Below, one piece after another: positions 7,914 through 15,144 of a stretch of DNA of 47,552 nt. The position numbers and the translations under genes are program-made. Each line of letters opens with the position of its first letter. The stretch's first letter is position 1. The notes beneath the pieces were generated by a model, which saw only the letters and a list, made by a program, of their open reading frames with translations, did no database searches and was not told the origin of the DNA. Source of the DNA: Chloroflexota bacterium (GTDB taxonomy: Bacteria; Chloroflexota; Dehalococcoidia; SHYB01); the NCBI GenBank assembly GCA_016875535.1, contig VGPF01000014.1:1-47552 (forward strand), in the 5' to 3' direction.

Positions 7914-8216
7914 GTATGCGGTGTATTGTACCGTCGAACTAGAGGACGCGGCGGACTTGGGGATTTTCTTTCTTTCGCCTGCGGCTGGCGCGTCTGCCGT
8001 TCCGCCACCTTGGCGTATGCGGTGTATTGTACCGTCGAACTAGAGGACGCGGCGGACTTGGGGATTTTCTTTTTTTCGCCTGCGGCTGGCGCGTCTGCCG
8101 TTCCGCCACCTTGGCGTATGCGGTGTATTGTACCGTCGGACTAGACGACGCAGCGGACTGAGGGATTTTCTTTCTTTCGCCTGCGGCTGGCGCGTCTGCC
8201 GTTCCGCCACCTTGGC
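7889..8216. repeat. Three 101-bp tandem repeats built on the 5' end of tRNA-Leu
   Basis: Units are 7889-7989, 7990-8090 and 8091-8191, plus a final 25 bases (8192-8216). Each starts with the 25 bases that form the 5' acceptor strand and D arm of the tRNA-Leu gene, identical in all four copies. The 76-base rest includes a TACAAT promoter-like box just ahead of the tRNA part. Units 1 and 2 differ by one base; unit 3 differs from unit 1 by five, so it is the older copy. Unit spacing is far too long and too tRNA-like for a CRISPR. Confidence 0.95.
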
Positions 8217-8218
8217 AT

Positions 8219-8258
8219 GCCACCTCATTATAGGTGGCGGGCGACCGGTCGGTCGCCC
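8219..8258. repeat. Two hairpins; second is a REP-like palindrome
   Basis: GCCACCT (8219-8225) pairs with AGGTGGC (8232-8238) across 6 bases. Right after it GGGCGACC (8239-8246) pairs with GGTCGCCC (8251-8258) across GGTC, followed by CTAC. The second resembles a GTAGGGGCGACC-type palindrome dispersed between genes in many environmental bacteria. The pair lies just past the stop of the SDR gene and could also end transcription, although there is no T run. Confidence 0.6.
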
Positions 8259-8272
8259 CTACCTAGGCCCGA

Positions 8273-9106
8273 CTATGGGCCAGGGTTCTTTTGGCCGCCG
8301 GTGAGGCGCTCGTTGACATTATGGAGGTAGGTAAGGAGGCCGACGGGGATTCGGCTGCCGCCGGTGAGCTGAATGACTTCGCCAGTGATCCAGGCAGCCT
8401 CATCGGAGGCGAGGAAGACGCAGGCGTTGCCGACGTCTTCAGGGGTGCCTAAGCGGCGCAGGGGGACGGTCTCGATCTGCCGCTGGATGCGGCTGGGCTT
8501 GCTGAGCATGCCGCCGAGGGCGGTGAAGGTCTCCGTGACGACGACGCCGGGGGCGAGGGCGTTGACGCGGATGCCCAGATGCCCCCACTCGACAGCCATG
8601 GTGGCCGTGAGGTTTTCCACGGCGGCCTTGGCGGCGCCATACTGGCCGGTCATGGGGTTGGGCTGGGAGCCGCTGCGCGAGGTGATGTTGATGATGGAGC
8701 CGCCCTTGGTCATGCCGCGCGCGGCCGCCTGCGCGGCAAAGAAGGTCCACTTCATGTTCAGGTCCACGACGCGGTCCCACTGGTCGGGGCGCAGGTCTAT
8801 GAGCGGGCCGACGTCCTTGGGGTCGGCGCTGCCGGCGTTGTTCACCCAGCAGTTGATGTAGCCGAAGCGGCGCGCCGCTTCCGCGATGATGCGCTGGATA
8901 TCGTCGGGCTTGGTGACATCGGCCTGGAGGGCGAGGACCTTGCCGCCCATCTTCTTGATCTCATCGGCGACGGCGTTGAGGGGCTCGAGGGAGCGCCCGG
9001 CGACGACGACGTTCGCGCCAGCCTTGGCCATGCAGAGGCTGATCCCCTTGCCGATGCCGCGCCCGCCGCCGGTGACGACGGCTGTTTTGCCTGTAAGGGA
9101 GAACAT
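8273..9106 (-). CDS. SDR-family oxidoreductase
   Basis: The 277-residue product is a classical short-chain dehydrogenase: cofactor-binding TGGGRGIGKG near residue 12, VNNAGS near 88, catalytic Ser in INITSRSGS, and the active-site YGAAK. ITGEVIQLTGG near the end is the usual oligomerisation/substrate region. Arg after the glycine motif and AGRS at the second strand suggest NADP(H) as cofactor. The best general match is a 3-ketoacyl-ACP reductase/glucose dehydrogenase-like SDR, but the substrate cannot be told. It is a single gene read leftward. Confidence 0.85.
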   Translation of the reverse strand: MFSLTGKTAVVTGGGRGIGKGISLCMAKAGANVVVAGRSLEPLNAVADEIKKMGGKVLALQADVTKPDDIQRIIAEAARRFGYINCWVNNAGSADPKDVGPLIDLRPDQWDRVVDLNMKWTFFAAQAAARGMTKGGSIINITSRSGSQPNPMTGQYGAAKAAVENLTATMAVEWGHLGIRVNALAPGVVVTETFTALGGMLSKPSRIQRQIETVPLRRLGTPEDVGNACVFLASDEAAWITGEVIQLTGGSRIPVGLLTYLHNVNERLTGGQKNPGP

Positions 9107-9181
9107 GGGGGCAAGGATAACAAAAGGGCGCGCGATGTGACATCCGGGAGTTTTAAGAGGAGAAGAAGAGGCGGAGCAGAA

Positions 9182-9450
9182 TTAGTTCTTGGTCTCGTTC
9201 ACCACATAGGTAAAGCCGACGGCGCGGCCAGCGTGCTTGTGCATGTTGCCAGCCTCGTTCACCACCTCGCGGGCCTTGATGAGAATCATGTGAGGCTCAA
9301 CGTTGATGGCCTTCTTGTGCTGGAACTTGTACTCTTTGCAGCTTACGACAACTTCAACGGGACGGGTGGCAGTGTCAGCCAGGAACCGGGTCTCCTTGGC
9401 GAAACTTGGACTACCGAAAGGTTTGGCGCCGAAACAATATACACCGAACG
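9182..9450 (-). pseudogene. Coding-like fragment without a start codon (unknown family)
   Basis: The minus strand has an open frame ending in TAA at 9184-9182. It encodes an 80-90 residue stretch including FAKETRFLADTATRPVEVVV, CKEYKFQHKKAINVEPHMIL and GNMHKHAGRAVGFTYVVNE. Third codon positions are almost all C, G or T, as in a real gene, and the text reads like a soluble protein. Yet no ATG, GTG or TTG occurs in frame before a Met about 35 residues from the end; the frame stays open back into the aldehyde dehydrogenase gene to a TGA. It could be a truncated gene, a frameshifted gene, or one using a rare start. Family not recognised. Confidence 0.4.
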
Positions 9451-9471
9451 GTCGTAACCGGGTAGCCTGGG

Positions 9472-10872
9472 CTACTCTGAGGCGATCTTGGGAGGAGGCG
9501 CGACGGCCGGGCCGATCCAGAGGGTCTGGATGTTGACGAACTCACGGATGCCGACATCGGAAAGCTCTCTGCCGTAGCCGCTGCGCTTCACGCCGCCGAA
9601 GGGGAGACGCGGGTCGGAGGCGACCATGCCGTTGATGAAGACCTGGCCCGACTCGATGGAGCGGGACAGCTCTTTGGCGCGGGCGATCTCCCGCGTCCAG
9701 AGCGCGGCGCCGCGGCCGAAGACGGAGTCGTTGGCGAGGCGGACGGCTTCGGCGGCATCTTTGGCTTTGGCGATGGCGGCAACAGGGCCGAAGGTCTCTT
9801 CGCGGAAGACGGACATCCCGGGCGTGACGTTGGTGAGGATGGTCGGCTCGTAGAAGTAGCCCTTGCCCTTGGGCGGCTCGCCGCCGAGGAGGAGCTTCGC
9901 GCCGACATCGAGGGCACGCTTCACCTGGCTGTGGAGCTCATCGCGCAGGTCGCCCCTCGCCAGGGGGCCGATGTTGACGCTTCGATCCATCGGGTCACCG
10001 ACTTTGAGGTCGCGGACGGCCTTCACGAAGAGCCGCTCGAAATCGGCGGCGACGGCCTCTTCGACGATGAAGCGCTTGGCGGCGATGCAGCTCTGCCCGG
10101 CGTTCTGGTTGCGCGCCCTGGCGCCGACGGCGGCGGCCTGCTCGAGATCGGCATCGCGCAGGACGATGAAGGGGTCGGAGCCGCCAAGCTCCATGACGGT
10201 CTTCTTGAGGCTCTTGCCGCTGAGCTCGGCGACGCGCGAGCCGGTGCTATCGGCCCGGGTGATGGTGACGGCGTGAATGCGGCTATCGCCAATCAAGGGC
10301 TCGATGGCGGCGCCGGGGACGAGGAGGGTCCGGAAGAGGCCGGACGGAAAACCTGCGGCGCGGAAGGCTTCCTCGATGGCGAGGGCGCACTGGGAGACGT
10401 TGGAGGCGTGCTTCAAGATGACGGCGTTGCCGGCCATCATGGCGGGACAGGCGGCGCGGAAGGCCTGCCAGAAGGGGAAGTTCCAGGGCATGATGGCCAG
10501 GAGCGTCCCCAGGGGCTCGTACTGGACGTAGCTCTCCGTGGCGGTGGAGGCGATGTGGCGCGGCTTGAGGAAGGCTTCGGCGTTTTCAGCATAGTAGTCG
10601 CAGTTCCAGGCGCACTTCTCCACTTCGGCATCGGCCTCGCCGATGGTCTTGCCCATCTCCGCCGTTGCCATAGCGGCAAGTCGCGTCTTATTGGCGCGGA
10701 GGTAGGCCCCGGCGGCGCGCATGGGCCTGGCCCGCTCGGCGAATGCGGTCTTGCGCCAAGAGGCGAAGACTTTCACCGCCCCGTCCAGGGCGGCTTCGAT
10801 CTGCTGGGGCGTGTGGGGCGGGAAGGTGGCGATGACCTGCTCGGTGGCGGGATTAATGGACTGGATGGGCAT
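9472..10872 (-). CDS. gabD: NAD(P)-dependent aldehyde dehydrogenase (succinate-semialdehyde dehydrogenase type)
   Basis: The 466-residue length fits the ALDH superfamily. Key features are MPWNFPFWQ (oxyanion Asn and cofactor region), general base Glu228 in MELGGSDP, nucleophile Cys262 in NAGQSCIAAKR, and the EETFGPV signature followed by RLPFGGVKRSGYGRE. This closely follows the GabD/Sad group that oxidises succinate semialdehyde to succinate. No gabT lies nearby, so the physiological substrate is inferred. The gene stands alone, with the coding-like fragment just downstream. Confidence 0.85.
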   Translation of the reverse strand: MPIQSINPATEQVIATFPPHTPQQIEAALDGAVKVFASWRKTAFAERARPMRAAGAYLRANKTRLAAMATAEMGKTIGEADAEVEKCAWNCDYYAENAEAFLKPRHIASTATESYVQYEPLGTLLAIMPWNFPFWQAFRAACPAMMAGNAVILKHASNVSQCALAIEEAFRAAGFPSGLFRTLLVPGAAIEPLIGDSRIHAVTITRADSTGSRVAELSGKSLKKTVMELGGSDPFIVLRDADLEQAAAVGARARNQNAGQSCIAAKRFIVEEAVAADFERLFVKAVRDLKVGDPMDRSVNIGPLARGDLRDELHSQVKRALDVGAKLLLGGEPPKGKGYFYEPTILTNVTPGMSVFREETFGPVAAIAKAKDAAEAVRLANDSVFGRGAALWTREIARAKELSRSIESGQVFINGMVASDPRLPFGGVKRSGYGRELSDVGIREFVNIQTLWIGPAVAPPPKIASE

Positions 10873-10923
10873 GGGAGTCTCCCCTGTAAAGGTGCCGCTA
10901 TGCTAGCGCGGAGGCGGGGAAAG

Positions 10924-10947
10924 AAAAAGCCCAGCACAAAGCTGGGC
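10924..10947 (-). terminator. Rho-independent terminator after tRNA-Cys
   Basis: GCCCAGC (10929-10935) and GCTGGGC (10941-10947) form a 7-bp stem around ACAAA. Read on the minus strand the stem is followed by TTTTTC. It lies 20 bases past the tRNA-Cys 3' end. Confidence 0.85.
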
Positions 10948-10967
10948 CTTTTCAGAAGGGCGCGAGG

Positions 10968-11043
10968 TGGAGGCGCCGAGCGGATTTGAACCGCTGCATA
11001 GGAGTTTTGCAGACTCCCGCCTTAACCGCTTGGCTACGGCGCC
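10968..11043 (-). tRNA. tRNA-Cys (anticodon GCA)
   Basis: Read on the minus strand the gene begins GGCGCCG (11043-11037) and closes with CGGCGCC, the discriminator U typical of tRNA-Cys, and an encoded CCA (10970-10968). The anticodon loop is CTGCAAA within a GGAGT/ACTCC stem, giving GCA. Confidence 0.95.
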
Positions 11044-11105
11044 ACTCCGGTTAGGATACCAGAGCCACTTCTGGCTTGGCAATGAAGAAAAAGAGGGGAA
11101 TTTCT

Positions 11106-11122
11106 CCACAGATGACGCAGAT
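11106..11122. repeat. Interspersed CCACAGAT-type intergenic repeat
   Basis: CCACAGATGACGCAGAT, followed by AACACCGATTT, is a copy of a short degenerate repeat also found at 19372 and 20869 in this window, always between genes. Confidence 0.6.
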
Positions 11123-11204
11123 GAACACCGATTTTAATGGAGTGAGGCGATCAAGAGAACGGGATGCGGAGCAGTCGCGGCAACAGGTGTGGGACGGGGG
11201 ATTG

Positions 11205-11234
11205 TTGACCGGAATCGGGGGGCATCGGTATACT
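11205..11234 (+). promoter_or_regulatory. Sigma-70-type promoter for the ErpA-like gene
   Basis: TTGACC (11205-11210) and TATACT (11229-11234) are spaced 18 bases, close to consensus. The start codon of the Fe-S protein gene follows about 70 bases later. Confidence 0.65.
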
Positions 11235-11308
11235 GAAAGGGTGGTAGTTGACCGAAATGGTCTACTTTAGCGCAGGCTAGCGGCTTTCCCCCTAGGTTGG
11301 AGTGAGCG

Positions 11309-11665
11309 ATGCAAGCGACAGAGACAACCCATGAAGCGCCCAGCGTCTCCATCAGCGAGAGGGCGGCGGCGCAGCTGAAGAAGATCGCCCAAGCCGAGAG
11401 GCTGGAGGCGACGGGCGTGCGCGTGGCGGTGCAGGGCGGCGGGTGTTCCGGCCTCACCTACAAGCTGGCGATGGAGACGAAGGAGCGCGAGGGCGACAAG
11501 GTGTACGAGCAGCACGGCGTGAAGGTCTTTGTGGACAAGAAGAGCGTCATCTATCTGGTCGGCACGATGCTGGACTTTTCGGACGGTCTGAACGGCAAGG
11601 GCTTCACCTTCAGCAACCCGAACGCCAAGAAGACCTGCGGCTGCGGCACCTCCTTCGCGGCGTAG
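11309..11665 (+). CDS. erpA: HesB/IscA/ErpA-family iron-sulfur cluster insertion protein
   Basis: The 118-residue product has the A-type carrier signature: ISERAAAQLKKIAQ, then GGGCSGLTY with the first conserved Cys, and the C-terminal CGCGTSF with the other two. A-type carriers hold and hand over Fe-S clusters to apoproteins. It has its own promoter and a strong terminator (11691-11718) directly after it. YgfZ, another Fe-S-maturation factor, follows downstream, so the two genes serve the same process. The ErpA, SufA and IscA subgroups cannot be told apart with certainty. Confidence 0.88.
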   Translation: MQATETTHEAPSVSISERAAAQLKKIAQAERLEATGVRVAVQGGGCSGLTYKLAMETKEREGDKVYEQHGVKVFVDKKSVIYLVGTMLDFSDGLNGKGFTFSNPNAKKTCGCGTSFAA

Positions 11666-11690
11666 CACGACGATATCTGCGATATGCGAA

Positions 11691-11718
11691 GGGGCGCTAT
11701 GAGCGCCCCTTCTTTTTT
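11691..11718 (+). terminator. Rho-independent terminator between erpA and ygfZ
   Basis: GGGGCGCT (11691-11698) pairs with AGCGCCCC (11702-11709) around an ATG loop and is followed by TTCTTTTTT. Its position argues that ygfZ starts at 11729 rather than at upstream in-frame starts lying inside the hairpin. Confidence 0.85.
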
Positions 11719-11728
11719 GGAAGGCACG

Positions 11729-12739
11729 ATGCCGTTAGACCCTGAAACCGAGCGCGGATATTGGGTGGCCCGCAAGGGCGTGGCCGTCATGGACCTATCG
11801 CAGATAGGCAGGCTGAAGATGACGGGGGCTGACGCGCTGGACCTGCTGCACCGGCTCTGCACCCAAGACGTCAAGGGCTTGAAGGTAGGCGAGGGGGCCG
11901 GAGCCATCATCACGAACGAGAAGGGCCGCGTGCTGGACGTGATCAACGTCTACGTCTTCCCCGACCATCTCTTCCTGTACACCGGAGCAGGGAACCAGGC
12001 AAAGACGGCGGCGTGGCTGGAGAAGTACACGATCACGGAGGACGTCCAGACGACGGACGTGACCGGCGAAACGGCCCTCGTCTCCTTTTCCGGGGTGAAG
12101 GCGCGGCAACTAGCGGTGGCGATCGCGGGGCCGGAGCTGGAGCACCTTGGGCGCTACCAGCACCGCCCTGCGGACATCGGCGGGCCGGAGGCCTTCATCA
12201 CGGTGGGCGGACCCTTCGGCGGCGGGACGAGCTTCAGCGTGGTGCTGCGGCAGCGCAAGTATGTCTCGAAGGCGCTGGACTATCTGCTGACCAAGGGCGA
12301 AAGCCTTGGGGCCGACCTTGTGGGGCCGCGCGTCCACTACGTCCTCCGCATCGAGGCGGGGGCGACGATGTTCGGGAGGGAGATTGACGAGCGGTTCAAC
12401 CCGCTGGAAGCCGGGATGGGCCACCACGTGAGCTTCACAAAGGGATGCTATATCGGGCAAGAGGTCATCGCGCGGCTGGACGCCTACCACAAGGTGCAGA
12501 AGCACTTAGTAGGCCTGTTCTTGGACGACGAGCGGCCCGCGCACCGCGAGGACAAGCTCACGCGCAACGGGAGCGGGGTCGGCTTCATCACGTCAACCAC
12601 GTACTCGCCCACCCTCAAGAAGAACATCGCGCTGGGCTACGTGCGCACAGCCGATGCTGCGCCGGGGACGAAGCTCATCGCGAAGACAGAGGCGGGGGAG
12701 CGCCCCGTCGAGATCACGCCGCTGCCGTTCCTGCTGTAG
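11729..12739 (+). CDS. ygfZ: YgfZ/GcvT-domain folate-binding Fe-S maturation protein
   Basis: The 336-residue product starts MPLDPETERGYWVARKGVAV. It shows the aminomethyltransferase-like fold: DLSQIGRLKMTGADALDLLH near the start, RIEAGATMFGREIDE in the middle, and the diagnostic YgfZ heptapeptide KGCYIGQE, with the conserved Cys, near residue 245. YgfZ proteins use tetrahydrofolate and support maturation or repair of Fe-S enzymes. The start ATG follows GGAAGG and lies just beyond the terminator. True GcvT lacks the KGC-G-QE motif, so YgfZ is preferred. Its end lies 2 bases from the convergent crotonase stop. Confidence 0.87.
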   Translation: MPLDPETERGYWVARKGVAVMDLSQIGRLKMTGADALDLLHRLCTQDVKGLKVGEGAGAIITNEKGRVLDVINVYVFPDHLFLYTGAGNQAKTAAWLEKYTITEDVQTTDVTGETALVSFSGVKARQLAVAIAGPELEHLGRYQHRPADIGGPEAFITVGGPFGGGTSFSVVLRQRKYVSKALDYLLTKGESLGADLVGPRVHYVLRIEAGATMFGREIDERFNPLEAGMGHHVSFTKGCYIGQEVIARLDAYHKVQKHLVGLFLDDERPAHREDKLTRNGSGVGFITSTTYSPTLKKNIALGYVRTADAAPGTKLIAKTEAGERPVEITPLPFLL

Positions 12740-12741
12740 CG

Positions 12742-13533
12742 CTACCGGTTCTTGAACTGGGGCTTGCGCTTTTCGGCGAAGGCTCGCGGGCCTTCCTTGG
12801 AATCCTCCATCGTCATCAGGGGGCGCTGGATGTGCGTTCCCAAGGCGCGCGCCTGGGCGATGGGCATGCCGTGGCAGCGGTAGTACATCTCGATGAAGGA
12901 GCGCGTGCAGGCGGGGGCGCAGCGCTCGGCGATGGAGACAGCGATCTCCAGCGCCTTCTCCAGGGCCTTGCCCTTGGGGGCGACCCAGTTCACAAAGCCC
13001 ATCTCGTAGGCGCGCCGGGCCGTGATGCGCTGGGGGACGACGCTGACTTCGATGGCGTGGCGGATGCCGATGCGGCTGGTGAGGTCGGCGGCCCAGGGGC
13101 CGGGAAGGTTCCAGAGGGCCTCCGTGATGCCGAACTCGGCCGTCTCATCGGCGACGACCATATCGCAGTCTTGGGCCATCCACCAGCCGCCGGCGAGGGC
13201 ATAGCCGTTCACCGCCGCGATGGTGGGCTTGTAGATCTCCAAGCCGCGCGGCGTTGAAGGAGGGACGACACTGCCGCGCCCGCGGGACTTGGGCTTGGCG
13301 CCGGAGGCGTTGGCCTCCGCCATATCCTTGAGGTCGGCGCCTGCGCTGAAGGCCTTATCGCCCGCGCCGGTGAGGACGCCGACCCAGGCCTCCTCATCAT
13401 CGGCGAAGCGGGTCCAGGCCTTGTTGAGCTCATCGAGCATGCCGACGCTGAGGGCGTTCAGGCGGTGCGGGCGGTTCATCGTGATGACGACGACGTGCCC
13501 GCGCTGTTCATAGAGGACGTCACCTTCTGCCAT
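12742..13533 (-). CDS. Enoyl-CoA hydratase/isomerase (crotonase) family protein
   Basis: The 263-residue product shows VVVITMNRPHRLNALSVGML, AFSAGADLKDM (oxyanion hole region), KPTIAAVNGYALAGG (second oxyanion segment) and AEFGITEALWNLPGP with a Glu at the usual catalytic position. The FAEKRKPQFKNR tail is typical of crotonases. The substrate is unknown. An insertion of small and basic residues follows the first oxyanion motif (ASGAKPKSRGRGS). It converges with ygfZ. Together with the acyl-CoA dehydrogenase further right it suggests fatty acid or aromatic acid degradation. Confidence 0.85.
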   Translation of the reverse strand: MAEGDVLYEQRGHVVVITMNRPHRLNALSVGMLDELNKAWTRFADDEEAWVGVLTGAGDKAFSAGADLKDMAEANASGAKPKSRGRGSVVPPSTPRGLEIYKPTIAAVNGYALAGGWWMAQDCDMVVADETAEFGITEALWNLPGPWAADLTSRIGIRHAIEVSVVPQRITARRAYEMGFVNWVAPKGKALEKALEIAVSIAERCAPACTRSFIEMYYRCHGMPIAQARALGTHIQRPLMTMEDSKEGPRAFAEKRKPQFKNR

Positions 13534-13641
13534 GGGAAGCCTCCTAGAGAATCTGGGCGCATGATAGCAAGCTAGGCAATCCGAATGGGAGGGCAGGCGC
13601 TACCGATAGCGGGTCGTTTACTGTGCTATCCTGTGCGCGCC

Positions 13642-14085
13642 ATGATTACCGGGTACAACCATACGAGCATCACCGTGGGCGACATGGAGAAGATGCTCCA
13701 CTTCTACCGGGACATCGTCGGCATGGAGCTGGTAGCCATGCTGGATAACCGCCACGAAGGCTCGGGTGCGCAAGGCTCGGGCTTCGAAGGCATGCACATG
13801 AAGGTCGCCAAGCTCAGGCTGGGCGGGCGCTTCATCCTAGAGCTCATCGAGTACGTGAACAAGAAGGGCGAAAAACTGGATACGCGCCCCACCAACATCG
13901 GCTCATTCCACATTGCCTTCACCTGCGTGGACATCATGGAGACCTACCGGCAGATGGTGGCCCAGGGCGTGAAGTTCCGCCAGGCGCCCCACGTGTGGGC
14001 CGGCGGCAAAGAGGGCGCCGTCTACGGCTTCGATCCCGATGGCAACCGCTTCGAGCTGACCACGGAGACGAAGTACTTCGCCTAG
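13642..14085 (+). CDS. VOC-family (glyoxalase/dioxygenase fold) protein
   Basis: The 147-residue product starts MITGYNHTSITVGDMEKMLH. It has the vicinal-oxygen-chelate pattern: an N-terminal metal His (NHTSITV), a partner Glu (LELIEY), a second-half His (GSFHIAFTCVD) and a C-terminal Glu in FDPDGNRFELTT. All four metal-ligand positions appear filled, so it is probably an active enzyme such as a lyase, epimerase or dioxygenase. An upstream in-frame ATG at 13585 adds a poor leader; the start at 13642 aligns with the family. It stands alone. Confidence 0.8.
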   Translation: MITGYNHTSITVGDMEKMLHFYRDIVGMELVAMLDNRHEGSGAQGSGFEGMHMKVAKLRLGGRFILELIEYVNKKGEKLDTRPTNIGSFHIAFTCVDIMETYRQMVAQGVKFRQAPHVWAGGKEGAVYGFDPDGNRFELTTETKYFA

Positions 14086-14093
14086 CGTGCGCC

Positions 14094-14495
14094 TTAGGCC
14101 CCGGCCGGCAGCGATGAGCCGTGGTGGTGCACCATCAGCCAGCGGCCGTCGCGCCGGGTGAAGACGTTGGTGGCCTGCACCTTCGCCTCGGCTACCTTGC
14201 CGTCCATGAGGGTGTTGATATTCTCGGTGCACATCACCCATGCCGCATCGCCTTCGATACGCACCACGGCGCCGGTGATGGTGAACTGCATCATGGAGAT
14301 GTTTTCGAAGATGCGCTTCCAGCTCTCCATGACCTTCTCGAAGCCGGTGAGCAGGGGCCAGCCCGGATGGACGCAGGCGATTTCTTCGCTCTGGGCCCAG
14401 GCGGCGCGCATGCGATGGACGTCGAGGGACTCGAAGGCGCGGTAAAAGGCGCTGTTCGCCTGTTTGACGGCCTCGATATCGTCAAGAGACGGCAT
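14094..14495 (-). CDS. NTF2-fold (SnoaL-like) protein
   Basis: The 133-residue product begins with a helix AVKQANSAFYRAFESLDVHR, followed by MRAAWAQSEEIACVHPGW and FTRRDGRWLMVHHHGSSL. This matches the SnoaL_3/DUF4440 type of the NTF2-like superfamily, small cone-shaped proteins that act as enzymes or binding proteins. The HPGW and VHHHGS motifs are typical of one common subgroup. Its substrate is not known. It converges with the VOC gene 8 bases away. Confidence 0.75.
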   Translation of the reverse strand: MPSLDDIEAVKQANSAFYRAFESLDVHRMRAAWAQSEEIACVHPGWPLLTGFEKVMESWKRIFENISMMQFTITGAVVRIEGDAAWVMCTENINTLMDGKVAEAKVQATNVFTRRDGRWLMVHHHGSSLPAGA

Positions 14496-14546
14496 GGCTA
14501 ATCCTACAGGAGATTGCCGGACATTATAACGGAGCAGAGGCCTTCG

Positions 14547-15044
14547 TTACTGGGGCGTCGCGGCCAGCGCCTGCCTGAGCTCTGCGCTGTTCATCTCGCG
14601 AACCATCCGCGCCTTGATGAGCCATCGGCCGTCTCTTTTGCGAAGGGCCCATCGGACTGCGCCGTAACTGGTGACGACAGCCTTTCCCCCATCCAGCCCA
14701 AGGGCAAAGGCGTAGCTGCTGGCGGTGGCCTCATTCCCGCTCAGGTGAACGACGACATTCGCGCTCTGAAAGTGCATGCGATTGTTCGGCTGATCGCGCC
14801 TCTGTTCGGCTGCGCCCTGCCGCCAGGCTGTCATCTCCTGCTTCCCGGCCCAGCGCAAGAGCCTGCCCTGGAAGTCGATCTCCTCAACGCCGTCATCCGT
14901 CCACAGGTTCAGCCATTCGCTCACGCGCCCGGCATCCGTGTGGATGGCATACCGCGAGATGAGGGTGCGGATGGCCCGCTCGTCCTGCAGTTCGGCGAGG
15001 GCCGCTTCGAGCTTGGCGATTTTGGCTTCAAGGCTGTTGCTCAC
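14547..15044 (-). CDS. NTF2-fold (SnoaL_4-type) protein
   Basis: This protein has about 165 residues. An N-terminal coiled-coil helix (EAKIAKLEAALAELQDERAI) leads into RTLISRYAIHTDAGRVSEWL, NLWTDDGVEEIDFQGR and WALRKRDGRWLIKARMVRE, the SnoaL_4 pattern. A GTG at 15044 preceded by AAGGAG was chosen. An ATG at 15092 would lie right against the glnA terminator and upstream of a TATACT box. Function unknown; related proteins include ring-hydroxylating dioxygenase small subunits and lyases. Confidence 0.7.
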   Translation of the reverse strand: MSNSLEAKIAKLEAALAELQDERAIRTLISRYAIHTDAGRVSEWLNLWTDDGVEEIDFQGRLLRWAGKQEMTAWRQGAAEQRRDQPNNRMHFQSANVVVHLSGNEATASSYAFALGLDGGKAVVTSYGAVRWALRKRDGRWLIKARMVREMNSAELRQALAATPQ

Positions 15045-15082
15045 ACGGGCTCCTTCATCGAGCGTTGTCACGAGTATACCGA

Positions 15083-15122
15083 TAGAAAACAAGAAGCCCC
15101 CGCGCTAAGCGCGGGGGCTTCT
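15083..15122 (-). terminator. Strong Rho-independent terminator after glnA
   Basis: AAGCCCCCGCGC (15094-15105) and GCGCGGGGGCTT (15109-15120) make a perfect 12-bp stem with a 3-base loop. Read on the minus strand, TTGTTTTC follows. It is 23 bases past the glnA stop codon. Confidence 0.92.
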
Positions 15123-15144
15123 TCAGCGTCATGGGACGATACGC

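Noticed and set aside
7889-8216. CRISPR-like regular repeats
   Set aside because: The whole 101-bp unit repeats, including the 'spacers', and it contains tRNA sequence; no cas genes are present.
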